From Cytophagaceae bacterium (GTDB lineage Bacteria > Bacteroidota > Bacteroidia > Cytophagales > Cyclobacteriaceae): a DNA stretch of 64,000 nucleotides. The DNA lies in assembly GCA_006969745.1 (NCBI GenBank), contig CP030886.1, positions 2,329,234 through 2,393,233 of the forward strand. Direction: 5' to 3'. Positions within the stretch are counted from its first letter, which is position 1. Each line of letters starts with the position of its first letter. Shown piece by piece: positions 49,311-56,488 of the stretch. The notes beneath the pieces are model-generated. The model made no database searches and was not told the origin of the DNA. It saw nothing but the letters and a program-made list of their open reading frames with translations. The translations under genes were made by a program, and so were the position numbers.

Positions 49311-49958
49311 TTAATCTGATATGAATACAGGGGCATCCAGGTCGAAAATTAAAAGCACTACCTTCCCGGTCATAGTCTCAAGCACTGGACGCAGTACCAG
49401 ATGCGCATTTTCTCTGGCTTGCTCCAAAATACCCGATTGAAGGGCTGAACCTTTAATTTCCTGCTCAGCAACCTTGTACAATTCCTGCACAAATTGCTTT
49501 CTGTCTTCGGTCCGCATGTAATCGATCTGTAAATCGTAAAGTCGTGATTTTTCCAAATCAATTTTGAAGTAGCAGATCTCAGGAGCAGGTAGCTTGATGA
49601 TAATCGTATCTGCCACAGTGGATATGTCTGAGACGCTCAGCTGTTTCAAATCTATGCAACCCACAGCACTTCCCTGGCTTATCAAGACAGCTTTAGAATC
49701 AGGTACAGGTTTATACTTGAAAAATTTCAAATCAATCTCTCCAGCAATTTTCTTTACTTCCGTTACTTGCTGAAAGTTGTATTTCACGAGCTCAATTTTA
49801 CCCATTTGTTCTACTTTATACAGTAGGGTATTAGTTTCAATCTCGGTAATACGTTCGCGTGAAAAATTCATTTTCTCCTGTATCAGCATCCAGGAAAGCA
49901 ATCCTACAGTCAGAACCCAGGGTAGAATTTTTAAAATCAGTTTAGCGAGATTAATCAT
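49311..49958 (-). CDS. DUF4230 membrane-anchored protein
   Basis: A 215-residue protein with one N-terminal TM helix (MINLAKLILKILPWVLTVGLLSWML) and an extracytoplasmic DUF4230 domain (VEQMGKIELVKYNFQQVTEV, then VADTIIIKLPAPEICYFKI). The family is widespread and its activity is unknown. Acidic and hydrophobic strands suggest a beta-rich fold; the C-terminal helix region is about residues 165-200. The ATG at 49958 starts directly at the TM segment; a GTG at 49982 would add eight residues. It diverges from the arsenic operon by 54 bp. Confidence 0.82.
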   Translation of the reverse strand: MINLAKLILKILPWVLTVGLLSWMLIQEKMNFSRERITEIETNTLLYKVEQMGKIELVKYNFQQVTEVKKIAGEIDLKFFKYKPVPDSKAVLISQGSAVGCIDLKQLSVSDISTVADTIIIKLPAPEICYFKIDLEKSRLYDLQIDYMRTEDRKQFVQELYKVAEQEIKGSALQSGILEQARENAHLVLRPVLETMTGKVVLLIFDLDAPVFISD

Positions 49959-49995
49959 TGGTTTAAGATAAGAAATTTTCACACTCCAGTCTATT

Positions 49996-50011
49996 ATCGT
50001 AATATTGCGAT
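49996..50011. promoter_or_regulatory. ArsR-type operator 1 (ATCGTAATATTGCGAT)
   Basis: Near-palindrome with arms ATCG/CGAT, one base before the GTG start of the aquaglyceroporin gene. Related sites precede arsR and the VOC gene. A -7-like TAATATTG lies within it. Confidence 0.65.
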
Positions 50012-50012
50012 A

Positions 50013-50633
50013 GTGAAAAAATATCTAGCTGAATTAGTGGGAACATTTTGTTTGGTCCTGGTTGGAGCAGGATCAATTGCCATTGCATTACCACATTTTT
50101 GGATATCGGTTGCTTTCGGCACAGTCGTTACCTTGATGATCCTGTGTTTTGGCAGTATTTCTGGTGCACACATTAATCCTGCCGTTAGTGTGGGATTTTA
50201 TCTCTTTAATAAGGAAAAGCAGGCATTGGCTTATATTCCTTTTCAACTAGTCGGTGGGTTATTGGCCAGTTGGTTACTTTTTTTCGTTTTACCGGAAAAT
50301 CCTACCTACGGTGAAACTTTGCCTACATCGGGAATATGGCCTACTGTATTTATAGAAGTTTTTATTACGTTTATTCTGATGCTTTCCATCTTATTTATTG
50401 TTGAAAGCCGTAATCTCATCATCATTGCCATTGTGGTTGGATTTGTGGTGTTTTTAGCCGCTTATTTTGCCGGACCATTTACGGGAGCTTCAATGAATCC
50501 CGCCAGATCGCTTGGTCCTGCGGCAGTGTCTGGTACGTTGAATTTGATGTGGATTTATTTCATTGCACCGATCACCGGAGCGGTATTATCAGTTCCTTTT
50601 TATCAATTTTTAAAGAAAATTAGAACCAAATAA
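50013..50633 (+). CDS. aqpS: Aquaglyceroporin of the arsenic operon
   Basis: A 206-residue MIP channel with six TM segments and the two pore motifs SGAHINPAVSVGF and FTGASMNPARSLGP (NPA boxes). In arsenic loci such channels (AqpS) let arsenite out of the cell, replacing an ArsB or Acr3 pump, which is absent here. GTG start at 50013, directly behind operator 1. Followed by arsR after 23 bp. The arsenic role is inferred from the neighbours; by itself it could be a glycerol or water channel. Confidence 0.83.
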   Translation: MKKYLAELVGTFCLVLVGAGSIAIALPHFWISVAFGTVVTLMILCFGSISGAHINPAVSVGFYLFNKEKQALAYIPFQLVGGLLASWLLFFVLPENPTYGETLPTSGIWPTVFIEVFITFILMLSILFIVESRNLIIIAIVVGFVVFLAAYFAGPFTGASMNPARSLGPAAVSGTLNLMWIYFIAPITGAVLSVPFYQFLKKIRTK

Positions 50634-50640
50634 ATTATTC

Positions 50641-50656
50641 ATCGTAATATTACGAT
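50641..50656. promoter_or_regulatory. ArsR-type operator 2 (ATCGTAATATTACGAT)
   Basis: A perfect 16-bp palindrome ending on the base before the arsR ATG (50657). Confidence 0.75.
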
Positions 50657-50983
50657 ATGGGAGTCAGTAAAACAGATTTATTCACAGAACAGCAAAATGA
50701 ATTGGCACTGGTCGCCAAAGCATTTGCTCACCCGGCTCGGGTGGCGATTTTGGAGCATCTGATTAAAGCGAACCAATGCATTAATAGCGATTTAGTTGAA
50801 GAATTAGGATTAGCCCAGGCAACGATTTCTCAGCATTTGAAAGAATTGAAAAGTGTTGGTCTAATTAAAGGGACTGTGGAAGGCACTTCGATGTGCTACT
50901 GCATCAATTCTGATGCTTGGAATGGAGTGAAGAAAAGGCTGCATGGATTGCTTGATAGTTATAACCCTGCAGATTGCTGTTAA
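50657..50983 (+). CDS. arsR: ArsR-family metalloregulator
   Basis: A 108-residue winged-helix repressor: FAHPARVAILEHLIKANQCI, LAQATISQHLKELKSVGLIK (recognition helix), and a C-terminal Cys-Cys (SYNPADCC). Cys in NQCINSD could join the C-terminal pair as an As(III) site, a position variant from the classic alpha-3 CxC type. Released from DNA by arsenite, it should derepress the operon through the three palindromes at 49996, 50641 and 51001. Confidence 0.9.
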   Translation: MGVSKTDLFTEQQNELALVAKAFAHPARVAILEHLIKANQCINSDLVEELGLAQATISQHLKELKSVGLIKGTVEGTSMCYCINSDAWNGVKKRLHGLLDSYNPADCC

Positions 50984-51000
50984 AAAATTTATTCAAATCA

Positions 51001-51016
51001 ATCGTAATAATACGAT
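51001..51016. promoter_or_regulatory. ArsR-type operator 3 (ATCGTAATAATACGAT)
   Basis: Same as operator 2 except for one central base; six bases before the VOC-protein ATG at 51023. Confidence 0.7.
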
Positions 51017-51022
51017 ATAACG

Positions 51023-51382
51023 ATGATTAAATATTCAATAAAAAGTCAAAACCTCAATAATAGCCTGGTATTCTACCGGGCGCTGTTTGATAAGATGCCG
51101 GATCATCTTGGTATAGACTTTATGCATTTTGATACGACCAATTTCCGATTGGTAATTGAAGAAGGCATAAGTCAATCTCAAACCCTCACACTGGAAGTAG
51201 AGAATAGTGAACTGCCGAATATTTATCAACGGATGAATCGCTTTTTATCAAAAGTTCGCTTGAAGGAAAACTGTGAGATCATCCGTGAGGCGATCGGTTT
51301 GATTGATCCGGATGGAAACCATTGGCATATTGGAAATCCCACAGTAGAAATTCAGTTCGAAAAATGCTACGTAACAAACTAA
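51023..51382 (+). CDS. VOC/glyoxalase-fold protein of the arsenic operon
   Basis: A 119-residue single-VOC protein: MIKYSIKSQNLNNSLVFYRA (first VOC module), DFMHFDTTNFRLVIEEG, and IGLIDPDGNHWHIGNP (final metal-ligand strand). Only one His/Glu set is clear, so metal binding is uncertain. It lies between arsR and the ArsI-like gene and is preceded by the third palindrome. A relative or degenerate copy of the ArsI-like neighbour is possible; the two are not highly similar by eye. Confidence 0.75.
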   Translation: MIKYSIKSQNLNNSLVFYRALFDKMPDHLGIDFMHFDTTNFRLVIEEGISQSQTLTLEVENSELPNIYQRMNRFLSKVRLKENCEIIREAIGLIDPDGNHWHIGNPTVEIQFEKCYVTN

Positions 51383-51393
51383 ATACTATAAAT

Positions 51394-51825
51394 ATGGAAC
51401 AATTTAAATTTCACGTTGGACTCAACGTCACCGATGTTGAGCAAACCACAAATTTTTATCAACGATTATTTGGGCAGGAGCCTGTAAAAGTTGAGAAAGG
51501 ATATAGCAAGTTTGAGCTTGACAATCCAGGGTTGGTGATCTCATTTATTCAGTCACATTCACCAAGTCCGCAATTTGGACATATGGGCATACGAGTCAAT
51601 TCGAAAGAAGAGCTAGCGGAGAAGAAGGAGGAACTTGAGGCTCTCATGAAAATTGAACTTGAGGAGACAAATACATCCTGCTGCTTTTCTGTTCAGGATA
51701 AGTTTTGGGTCAAAGATCCGGACGGTTATGAGTGGGAAGTCTATCATTTCTTAAAGGATGATGATAAGATGGGTGGTCGTCAGGAAATCTCTGACGAGAA
51801 AAAGGATCTTGTAGGATGTTGTTAA
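51394..51825 (+). CDS. arsI: ArsI/CadI-family dioxygenase-like protein
   Basis: A 143-residue VOC protein with the vicinal Cys-Cys and downstream Lys typical of ArsI C-As lyases (NTSCCFSVQDKFWVKDPDGY), the first His in FKFHVGLNVTDVEQTTNFYQ, the second His in FGHMGIRV and Glu in EWEVYHFL, plus a C-terminal GCC. ArsI cleaves the C-As bond of methylarsenite to release As(III). The ATG at 51394 is the family N-terminus (MEQFKFHVGLNV); the longer frame upstream overlaps the previous gene. Confidence 0.85.
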   Translation: MEQFKFHVGLNVTDVEQTTNFYQRLFGQEPVKVEKGYSKFELDNPGLVISFIQSHSPSPQFGHMGIRVNSKEELAEKKEELEALMKIELEETNTSCCFSVQDKFWVKDPDGYEWEVYHFLKDDDKMGGRQEISDEKKDLVGCC

Positions 51826-51831
51826 TTTCGA

Positions 51832-51850
51832 GGGCCTTAGGGCCCTTTTT
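51832..51850 (+). terminator. Small terminator or attenuator between arsI and the arsC-like gene
   Basis: GGGCC (51832-51836) pairs with GGCCC (51841-51845), loop TTAG, followed by five T. The stem is short; it may only lower downstream expression. Confidence 0.55.
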
Positions 51851-51856
51851 ACATTT

Positions 51857-52444
51857 ATGAATCAGAAAATCAAAGAATACATTTCGTTGTTGGATCAGCC
51901 AATAGACGAGCCGCGCAAACAGGTATTGGAGCAATTGGTTACTTATATCCGGGAGAGCAAAAACCCTCAGTTGAACTTCATCTGTACCCACAACTCAAGG
52001 AGAAGCCATTTGAGCCAGATTTGGGCACAAGTCTTGGCCCATCATTACGGTATTGAAGTCTCTACATTTTCAGGTGGAACCGAAGCAACGGCTTTTCATC
52101 CCAATGCGGTAGCTGCCTTGAGGCGAGCGGGACTCAACATTCCCGAGGAAACAGAAGAAAACCCTAGGTATAAGGTGTCCTTTTCAGAGGAAAAGGAACC
52201 AATGATCTGTTTTTCCAAAACATTTGATGATTCCGTAAATCCGAGCACCAATTTTGCCGCAGTGATGACATGTTCGGAAGCAGATGCAGGCTGTCCATTT
52301 GTGCCGGGTGCGAGTCTTCGAATCAAGCTTTTCTATCAGGACCCTAAAGTGGCCGATAAGACTCCAAAGGAAGCTGAAACATATGATGCCAGATGTGCTC
52401 AAATCGCCAATGAAATGAAGTACATATTTTCTTCAATTAAATAA
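51857..52444 (+). CDS. arsC: Arsenate reductase-like low-molecular-weight phosphatase
   Basis: A 195-residue protein of the LMW protein-tyrosine-phosphatase fold used by thioredoxin-coupled arsenate reductases. The P-loop is FICTHNSRRSHLSQIWAQ (CX5R). The partner cysteines for the disulfide cascade are in VMTCSEADAGCPF. N-terminal ~35 residues form a helical extension. It would reduce arsenate to arsenite, to be exported by the channel. The neighbours support this over a phosphatase role. NDH-2 follows with its own leader. Confidence 0.86.
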   Translation: MNQKIKEYISLLDQPIDEPRKQVLEQLVTYIRESKNPQLNFICTHNSRRSHLSQIWAQVLAHHYGIEVSTFSGGTEATAFHPNAVAALRRAGLNIPEETEENPRYKVSFSEEKEPMICFSKTFDDSVNPSTNFAAVMTCSEADAGCPFVPGASLRIKLFYQDPKVADKTPKEAETYDARCAQIANEMKYIFSSIK

Positions 52445-52498
52445 TAAAAAAAGAATCCTTTTTGCGTGCAAGGTGTTTAATATCAAAACGACACAATC

Positions 52499-53824
52499 AT
52501 GCCAATACCATCTCACCTTTCTCTTGCTGTTCCTGATGTTGATTTACCTCGAATTGTTATTGTTGGTGGAGGTTTTGGAGGCCTTAATTTGGCCAAATCC
52601 CTGAGAAAAGTTAAAGCGCAAATCGTACTCCTTGATAAAAACAATTTTCATACATTTCAGCCACTTTTGTATCAGGTAGCGACAGCCGGTCTTGAGCCGG
52701 ATTCAATTGCAGGGCCACTTAGAAAATCCTTTGAAGGAAACCCAAATTATTACTTCAGGATGGTCAAGGTGACAGGAATAGACTCCAGCAAAAATGAAGT
52801 TGTCACGACGATCGGAAACTTGTCTTATGATTACCTGGTGCTGGCAAATGGCTCGGTGACCAATTATTTCAACAAAAAGGATTTCAGACCTAAAGTATTA
52901 CCTCTCAAGCGAATTGTTCACGCGTTGGATGTTAGAAGTCATATCCTTCAGAATTTTGAACAAGCGGTGATGACTCAAGATGAGAACGAATTCGAGAAAA
53001 TGATGAATATCGTTGTGGTTGGAGGTGGGCCTACAGGAGTAGAGGTCAGTGGTGCCTTGGCCGAACTACGAAGGCACATACTACCAAAAGACTACCCTGA
53101 TCTTGACTTCACCAAAATGAAAATTCACTTGGTAGAGGGATCTGATCGACTACTTAATGGGATGAGTGATTTCGCCGGGAGAGAAGCACTTAACTACATC
53201 AAGAAGATGGGAGTAGAAGTTCAGCTCAACACATTTGTGGAAGATTATGATGGAGATACGGTAACCTTAAACAACGGTACCATAGAAACAGCTACAGTAG
53301 TTTGGTCAGCGGGTGTTCGCGGAAATGTAGTTGATGGATTGGATGCAACTTCAGTTGAAAGGAGTAGAATATTGGTGGATGAATTCAACAAAGTAAAAGG
53401 TTCCCAAAATGTATTTGCAATTGGAGATGTTGCAATGATGCAATCAGAAAAATTTCCGCAGGGGCATCCAATGGTTGCTGCAGTGGCGATGCAGCAAGGG
53501 TGGCATCTAGCCAAAAACTTTAAAAACATGTTCGCCGGGAGGGATATGGTAGGCTTTACATATTTTGACAAAGGGTCGATGGCTACTATTGGGAAAAACA
53601 AGGCTGTAGTAGACATGCCCAACGGCATGCATTTTAAAGGGTTTTTTGCGTGGTTAATCTGGATGTTTGTGCACATCATGTACCTCATCGGTTTTAGAAA
53701 TAAGCTGATCACTATTAACAACTGGATTTGGAGTTATTTCACCTACGATAAAGGAACTCGGCTGATTATTCGAACATTCAACAGGAAGTTTTTAAGAAGG
53801 CCTGCTGCTATTAACAAGATTTAA
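52499..53824 (+). CDS. ndh: Type II NADH:quinone dehydrogenase
   Basis: A 441-residue single-subunit FAD enzyme that passes electrons from NADH to menaquinone without pumping protons. Two dinucleotide folds are visible: IVIVGGGFGGLNLAKSLRK (FAD) and NIVVVGGGPTGVEVSGALAE (NAD), with NVFAIGDVAMMQ closing the FAD site. The C-terminal stretch FFAWLIWMFVHIMYLIGFRN is the membrane-binding helix. FHTFQPLLYQVATAGLEPDSI fits the family. Start ATG at 52499. Confidence 0.92.
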   Translation: MPIPSHLSLAVPDVDLPRIVIVGGGFGGLNLAKSLRKVKAQIVLLDKNNFHTFQPLLYQVATAGLEPDSIAGPLRKSFEGNPNYYFRMVKVTGIDSSKNEVVTTIGNLSYDYLVLANGSVTNYFNKKDFRPKVLPLKRIVHALDVRSHILQNFEQAVMTQDENEFEKMMNIVVVGGGPTGVEVSGALAELRRHILPKDYPDLDFTKMKIHLVEGSDRLLNGMSDFAGREALNYIKKMGVEVQLNTFVEDYDGDTVTLNNGTIETATVVWSAGVRGNVVDGLDATSVERSRILVDEFNKVKGSQNVFAIGDVAMMQSEKFPQGHPMVAAVAMQQGWHLAKNFKNMFAGRDMVGFTYFDKGSMATIGKNKAVVDMPNGMHFKGFFAWLIWMFVHIMYLIGFRNKLITINNWIWSYFTYDKGTRLIIRTFNRKFLRRPAAINKI

Positions 53825-53870
53825 CACCGAAAATCCTTCGTTTTTTCCTTACTTCAAATCGTTCTTTAAT

Positions 53871-53894
53871 ATTTGAATTCAAATCATATTTTTG
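53871..53894 (+). promoter_or_regulatory. Promoter region of the MoxR gene with a 14-bp palindrome
   Basis: ATTTGAATTCAAAT (53871-53884) is palindromic and is followed by the -7 element TATTTTTG (53887-53894). Transcription should start near 53901, before the ATG at 53910. Confidence 0.5.
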
Positions 53895-53909
53895 CAAGCC
53901 AAATTCAAA

Positions 53910-54911
53910 ATGAATAAGATGGAAGAGCAAGTACTAGATAAGGACCTTCAAAAAGAGCACCAGGCGAAAATCCATAAGGTGATTTCTGAAGTAGGTAAAG
54001 TGGTGATTGGTCAAGAGTACATGGTCAATCGATTGCTGGTAGGATTGTTTACACAAGGTCATATACTCCTGGAAGGTGTACCGGGCCTGGCAAAGACTCT
54101 GACTGTCAATGCACTTGCAGATGTTTTAAAGTTAGATTTTCAACGGATTCAGTTTACACCCGACTTACTTCCGGCAGATTTAGTTGGAACTATGATTTAC
54201 AATCAGCAGAAGGCCGAGTTTGAAGTAAAAAAGGGCCCAATCTTCGCCAATCTGATATTAGCGGATGAAGTCAATAGATCTCCTGCCAAGGTGCAATCTG
54301 CCCTACTGGAAGCGATGCAGGAAAAGACAGTCTCCATTGGAGAAACCACCTATAAATTGGATAGGCCGTTTCTTGTTATGGCCACACAAAACCCAATTGA
54401 CCAGGAAGGAACGTATCCATTGCCTGAAGCTCAAGTAGACCGATTCATGCTTAAAGTCCATGTAGATTATTTAAGCAAGGAAGATGAGATGGAAGTGATG
54501 AGAAGAATTTCCAATATGAGTTTCAATCCTCAATTAGAAACAGTTCTTACTAAAGATGATATCTTCTCCATTCGTAATGAAATTAATCAAGTCACAATTT
54601 CTGAGTCAATTGAGAAGTACATTATTGAATTGGTTTTTGCTACGAGAAACCCGCTTGACTACAAGCTCAACGAAGAAGCACAGTATATCCAGTTTGGAGC
54701 CTCACCACGAGCATCAATCAATCTAAATCTTGCAGCCAAAGCAATGGCGTTCTTTAATCAACGAGATTACGTTTTGCCTGAAGATGTAAAGGAGATTGCA
54801 GATGATGTGCTTAATCACAGAATTTTGCTTAACTACGAAGCTGAAGCTGATGAAGTAACTACCCATCATATCATCCGATCAATTCTATCGAAGGTGAACA
54901 TCAGTAAATGA
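53910..54911 (+). CDS. MoxR-family AAA+ ATPase
   Basis: A 333-residue AAA+ protein with Walker A EGVPGLAKTLTVNALADV, Walker B LILADEVNRSPAKVQSALLE, sensor-1 region LVMATQNPIDQEGTYPLPEA, and the C-terminal lid domain GASPRASINLNLAAKAMAF. MoxR proteins work as chaperones for metal-cofactor or surface protein assembly, usually with DUF58 and VWA proteins encoded downstream. None follows here; the next gene is separated by a terminator. ATG at 53910 or 53919 are both after the promoter; a TTG at 53892 is within it. Confidence 0.9.
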   Translation: MNKMEEQVLDKDLQKEHQAKIHKVISEVGKVVIGQEYMVNRLLVGLFTQGHILLEGVPGLAKTLTVNALADVLKLDFQRIQFTPDLLPADLVGTMIYNQQKAEFEVKKGPIFANLILADEVNRSPAKVQSALLEAMQEKTVSIGETTYKLDRPFLVMATQNPIDQEGTYPLPEAQVDRFMLKVHVDYLSKEDEMEVMRRISNMSFNPQLETVLTKDDIFSIRNEINQVTISESIEKYIIELVFATRNPLDYKLNEEAQYIQFGASPRASINLNLAAKAMAFFNQRDYVLPEDVKEIADDVLNHRILLNYEAEADEVTTHHIIRSILSKVNISK

Positions 54912-54930
54912 TCAAACATATTATCTATTA

Positions 54931-54967
54931 AAGCCCTTCAGATTGATTCTGATGGGCTTTTTTATTT
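54931..54967 (+). terminator. Terminator of the MoxR gene
   Basis: Arms AAGCCCTTCAG and CTGATGGGCTT (one mismatch), then a T run. Confidence 0.85.
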
Positions 54968-55129
54968 TTCACACATCAAGTGTTAACACATACTTAATAT
55001 TCCTAATATCATTTTAACAGAATAGCTGATTCTTTAACTCTTTCATAACAGCCAAACCGACCTCAGGTAACATGTGAATTTCAAATTTGCGATACAAATT
55101 GATCTAACTAGAATTTTAAATCGCAAAAA

Positions 55130-56413
55130 ATGAAAAAATTATTAACCATAGGAATCCTTGCAACAGCAATGTTTGCAATGACTTCTTGCTCCGACAAGGG
55201 TGGTGACGAAATTGTTCCGGATGGAGATGGAAACACAACCGCTGTTGTAAACGTGTTTTCATCCGCTGATGGCATAGGGCAGTCCGAGGTAACATGGAGC
55301 GCTGATTCAACTTACGTATTGAATGGATTTGTTTTTGTCAACGATGGACAAACGCTGAACATCGAACCGGGAACAGTCATTAAAGGCCAAACTGGTTCAC
55401 AAGCTTCAGCATCTGCACTAATTGTGGCAAGAGGAGGAACCATTAATGCAGTAGGCACAGCCTCTCTTCCAATTGTGTTCACGAGCGTTTCTGATGACAT
55501 CACAAATGCTGATATTTCTGCGGGCATCTACTCTAGCCCAAATCTTACGCCTGACATTCAAGGCCTCTGGGGAGGGTTAATTATTCTAGGAGATGCTCCT
55601 ATTTCAGCGTCTGATTCAGAGATTCAAATCGAAGGAATCCCAACATCTGAAACTCGCGGTTTATATGGTGGTACTAATGCAGCTGATAATTCAGGACAGA
55701 TAGCCTACGTATCTGTTCGTCATGCAGGAACCAACATTGGTGCAGGAAACGAAATCAATGGTATCACCTTCGGTGGTGTAGGATCGGGTACTACCGTTTC
55801 AAACATAGAAGTCGTAGCAAACGCTGATGATGGAATCGAATGGTTTGGTGGAACCGTAGATGTTTCAAATGTAGTGATTTGGAACGTAGGTGATGACGGG
55901 CTTGATACTGATCAGGATTGGTTAGGCACATGCTCCAACTTCCTAATTATTTCTCCAAACGGTAGTGCTTTTGAACTAGATGGCCCTGAAGGAGAAACCT
56001 CCAATGGTGGCGTACATACGTTTATCAACGGAACAGTCTATGCAGGTTCTAACATTGACCACCTGGTCGATTTGGATGGTTCGACTAACGCCGAACTTCA
56101 AAACATTTACTTCTTCGGATGGGATGCTGATTATGGATTTATTCAGGATGAAGATCCGGGAGAAGAAGGAGATCAAAACTTTAACCCTATTGAATCATTT
56201 GGTGGAAATGGTATCGGGACATTTAGCGGTTGGGAATATACCCTGGCTACCGGAGCTAATGCAGCAGATGCAGATGAAATTTTTGCAGGTGTTGATACTG
56301 GAATATTATCCGCTGTAAATGCAAATGAAAACACTGTAGGAGGCCCTTCATCCACCATGTTTGAGTGGACTTGGGCAGGATATTCAAATGCTTTAAGTGA
56401 CATTGGATTGTAA
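55130..56413 (+). CDS. Surface lipoprotein, beta-helix-like
   Basis: A 427-residue lipoprotein (MKKLLTIGILATAMFAMTSC). The mature protein is rich in Gly, Asn, Asp and short beta strands with repeated turns (VFVNDGQTLNIEPGTVIKGQ, ISNIEVVANADDGIEWFGG-like, NVVIWNVGDDGLDTDQDW), the pattern of right-handed parallel beta-helices; Cys in GTCSNF is the only internal one. Such proteins are found just upstream of a TonB receptor and may capture a ligand at the cell surface. Ligand unknown. The 218-bp spacer before it (54912-55129) contains TTTAACT/CATAACA repeats 11 bp apart. Confidence 0.8.
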   Translation: MKKLLTIGILATAMFAMTSCSDKGGDEIVPDGDGNTTAVVNVFSSADGIGQSEVTWSADSTYVLNGFVFVNDGQTLNIEPGTVIKGQTGSQASASALIVARGGTINAVGTASLPIVFTSVSDDITNADISAGIYSSPNLTPDIQGLWGGLIILGDAPISASDSEIQIEGIPTSETRGLYGGTNAADNSGQIAYVSVRHAGTNIGAGNEINGITFGGVGSGTTVSNIEVVANADDGIEWFGGTVDVSNVVIWNVGDDGLDTDQDWLGTCSNFLIISPNGSAFELDGPEGETSNGGVHTFINGTVYAGSNIDHLVDLDGSTNAELQNIYFFGWDADYGFIQDEDPGEEGDQNFNPIESFGGNGIGTFSGWEYTLATGANAADADEIFAGVDTGILSAVNANENTVGGPSSTMFEWTWAGYSNALSDIGL

Positions 56414-56438
56414 CAATTTATTAAATAGAAAATAACCT

Positions 56439-56475
56439 GCCCGTTGGCTTTTTAGTCAACGGGCTTTGCTCTTTT
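56439..56475 (+). terminator. Hairpin between the beta-helix gene and TonB receptor
   Basis: Arms GCCCGTTG (56439-56446) and CAACGGGC (56457-56464), loop of 10 nt, T-rich tail. It probably attenuates rather than ends transcription, as the receptor gene lies 25 bp later with no visible promoter. Confidence 0.65.
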
Positions 56476-56488
56476 GAATTTTAGATAG

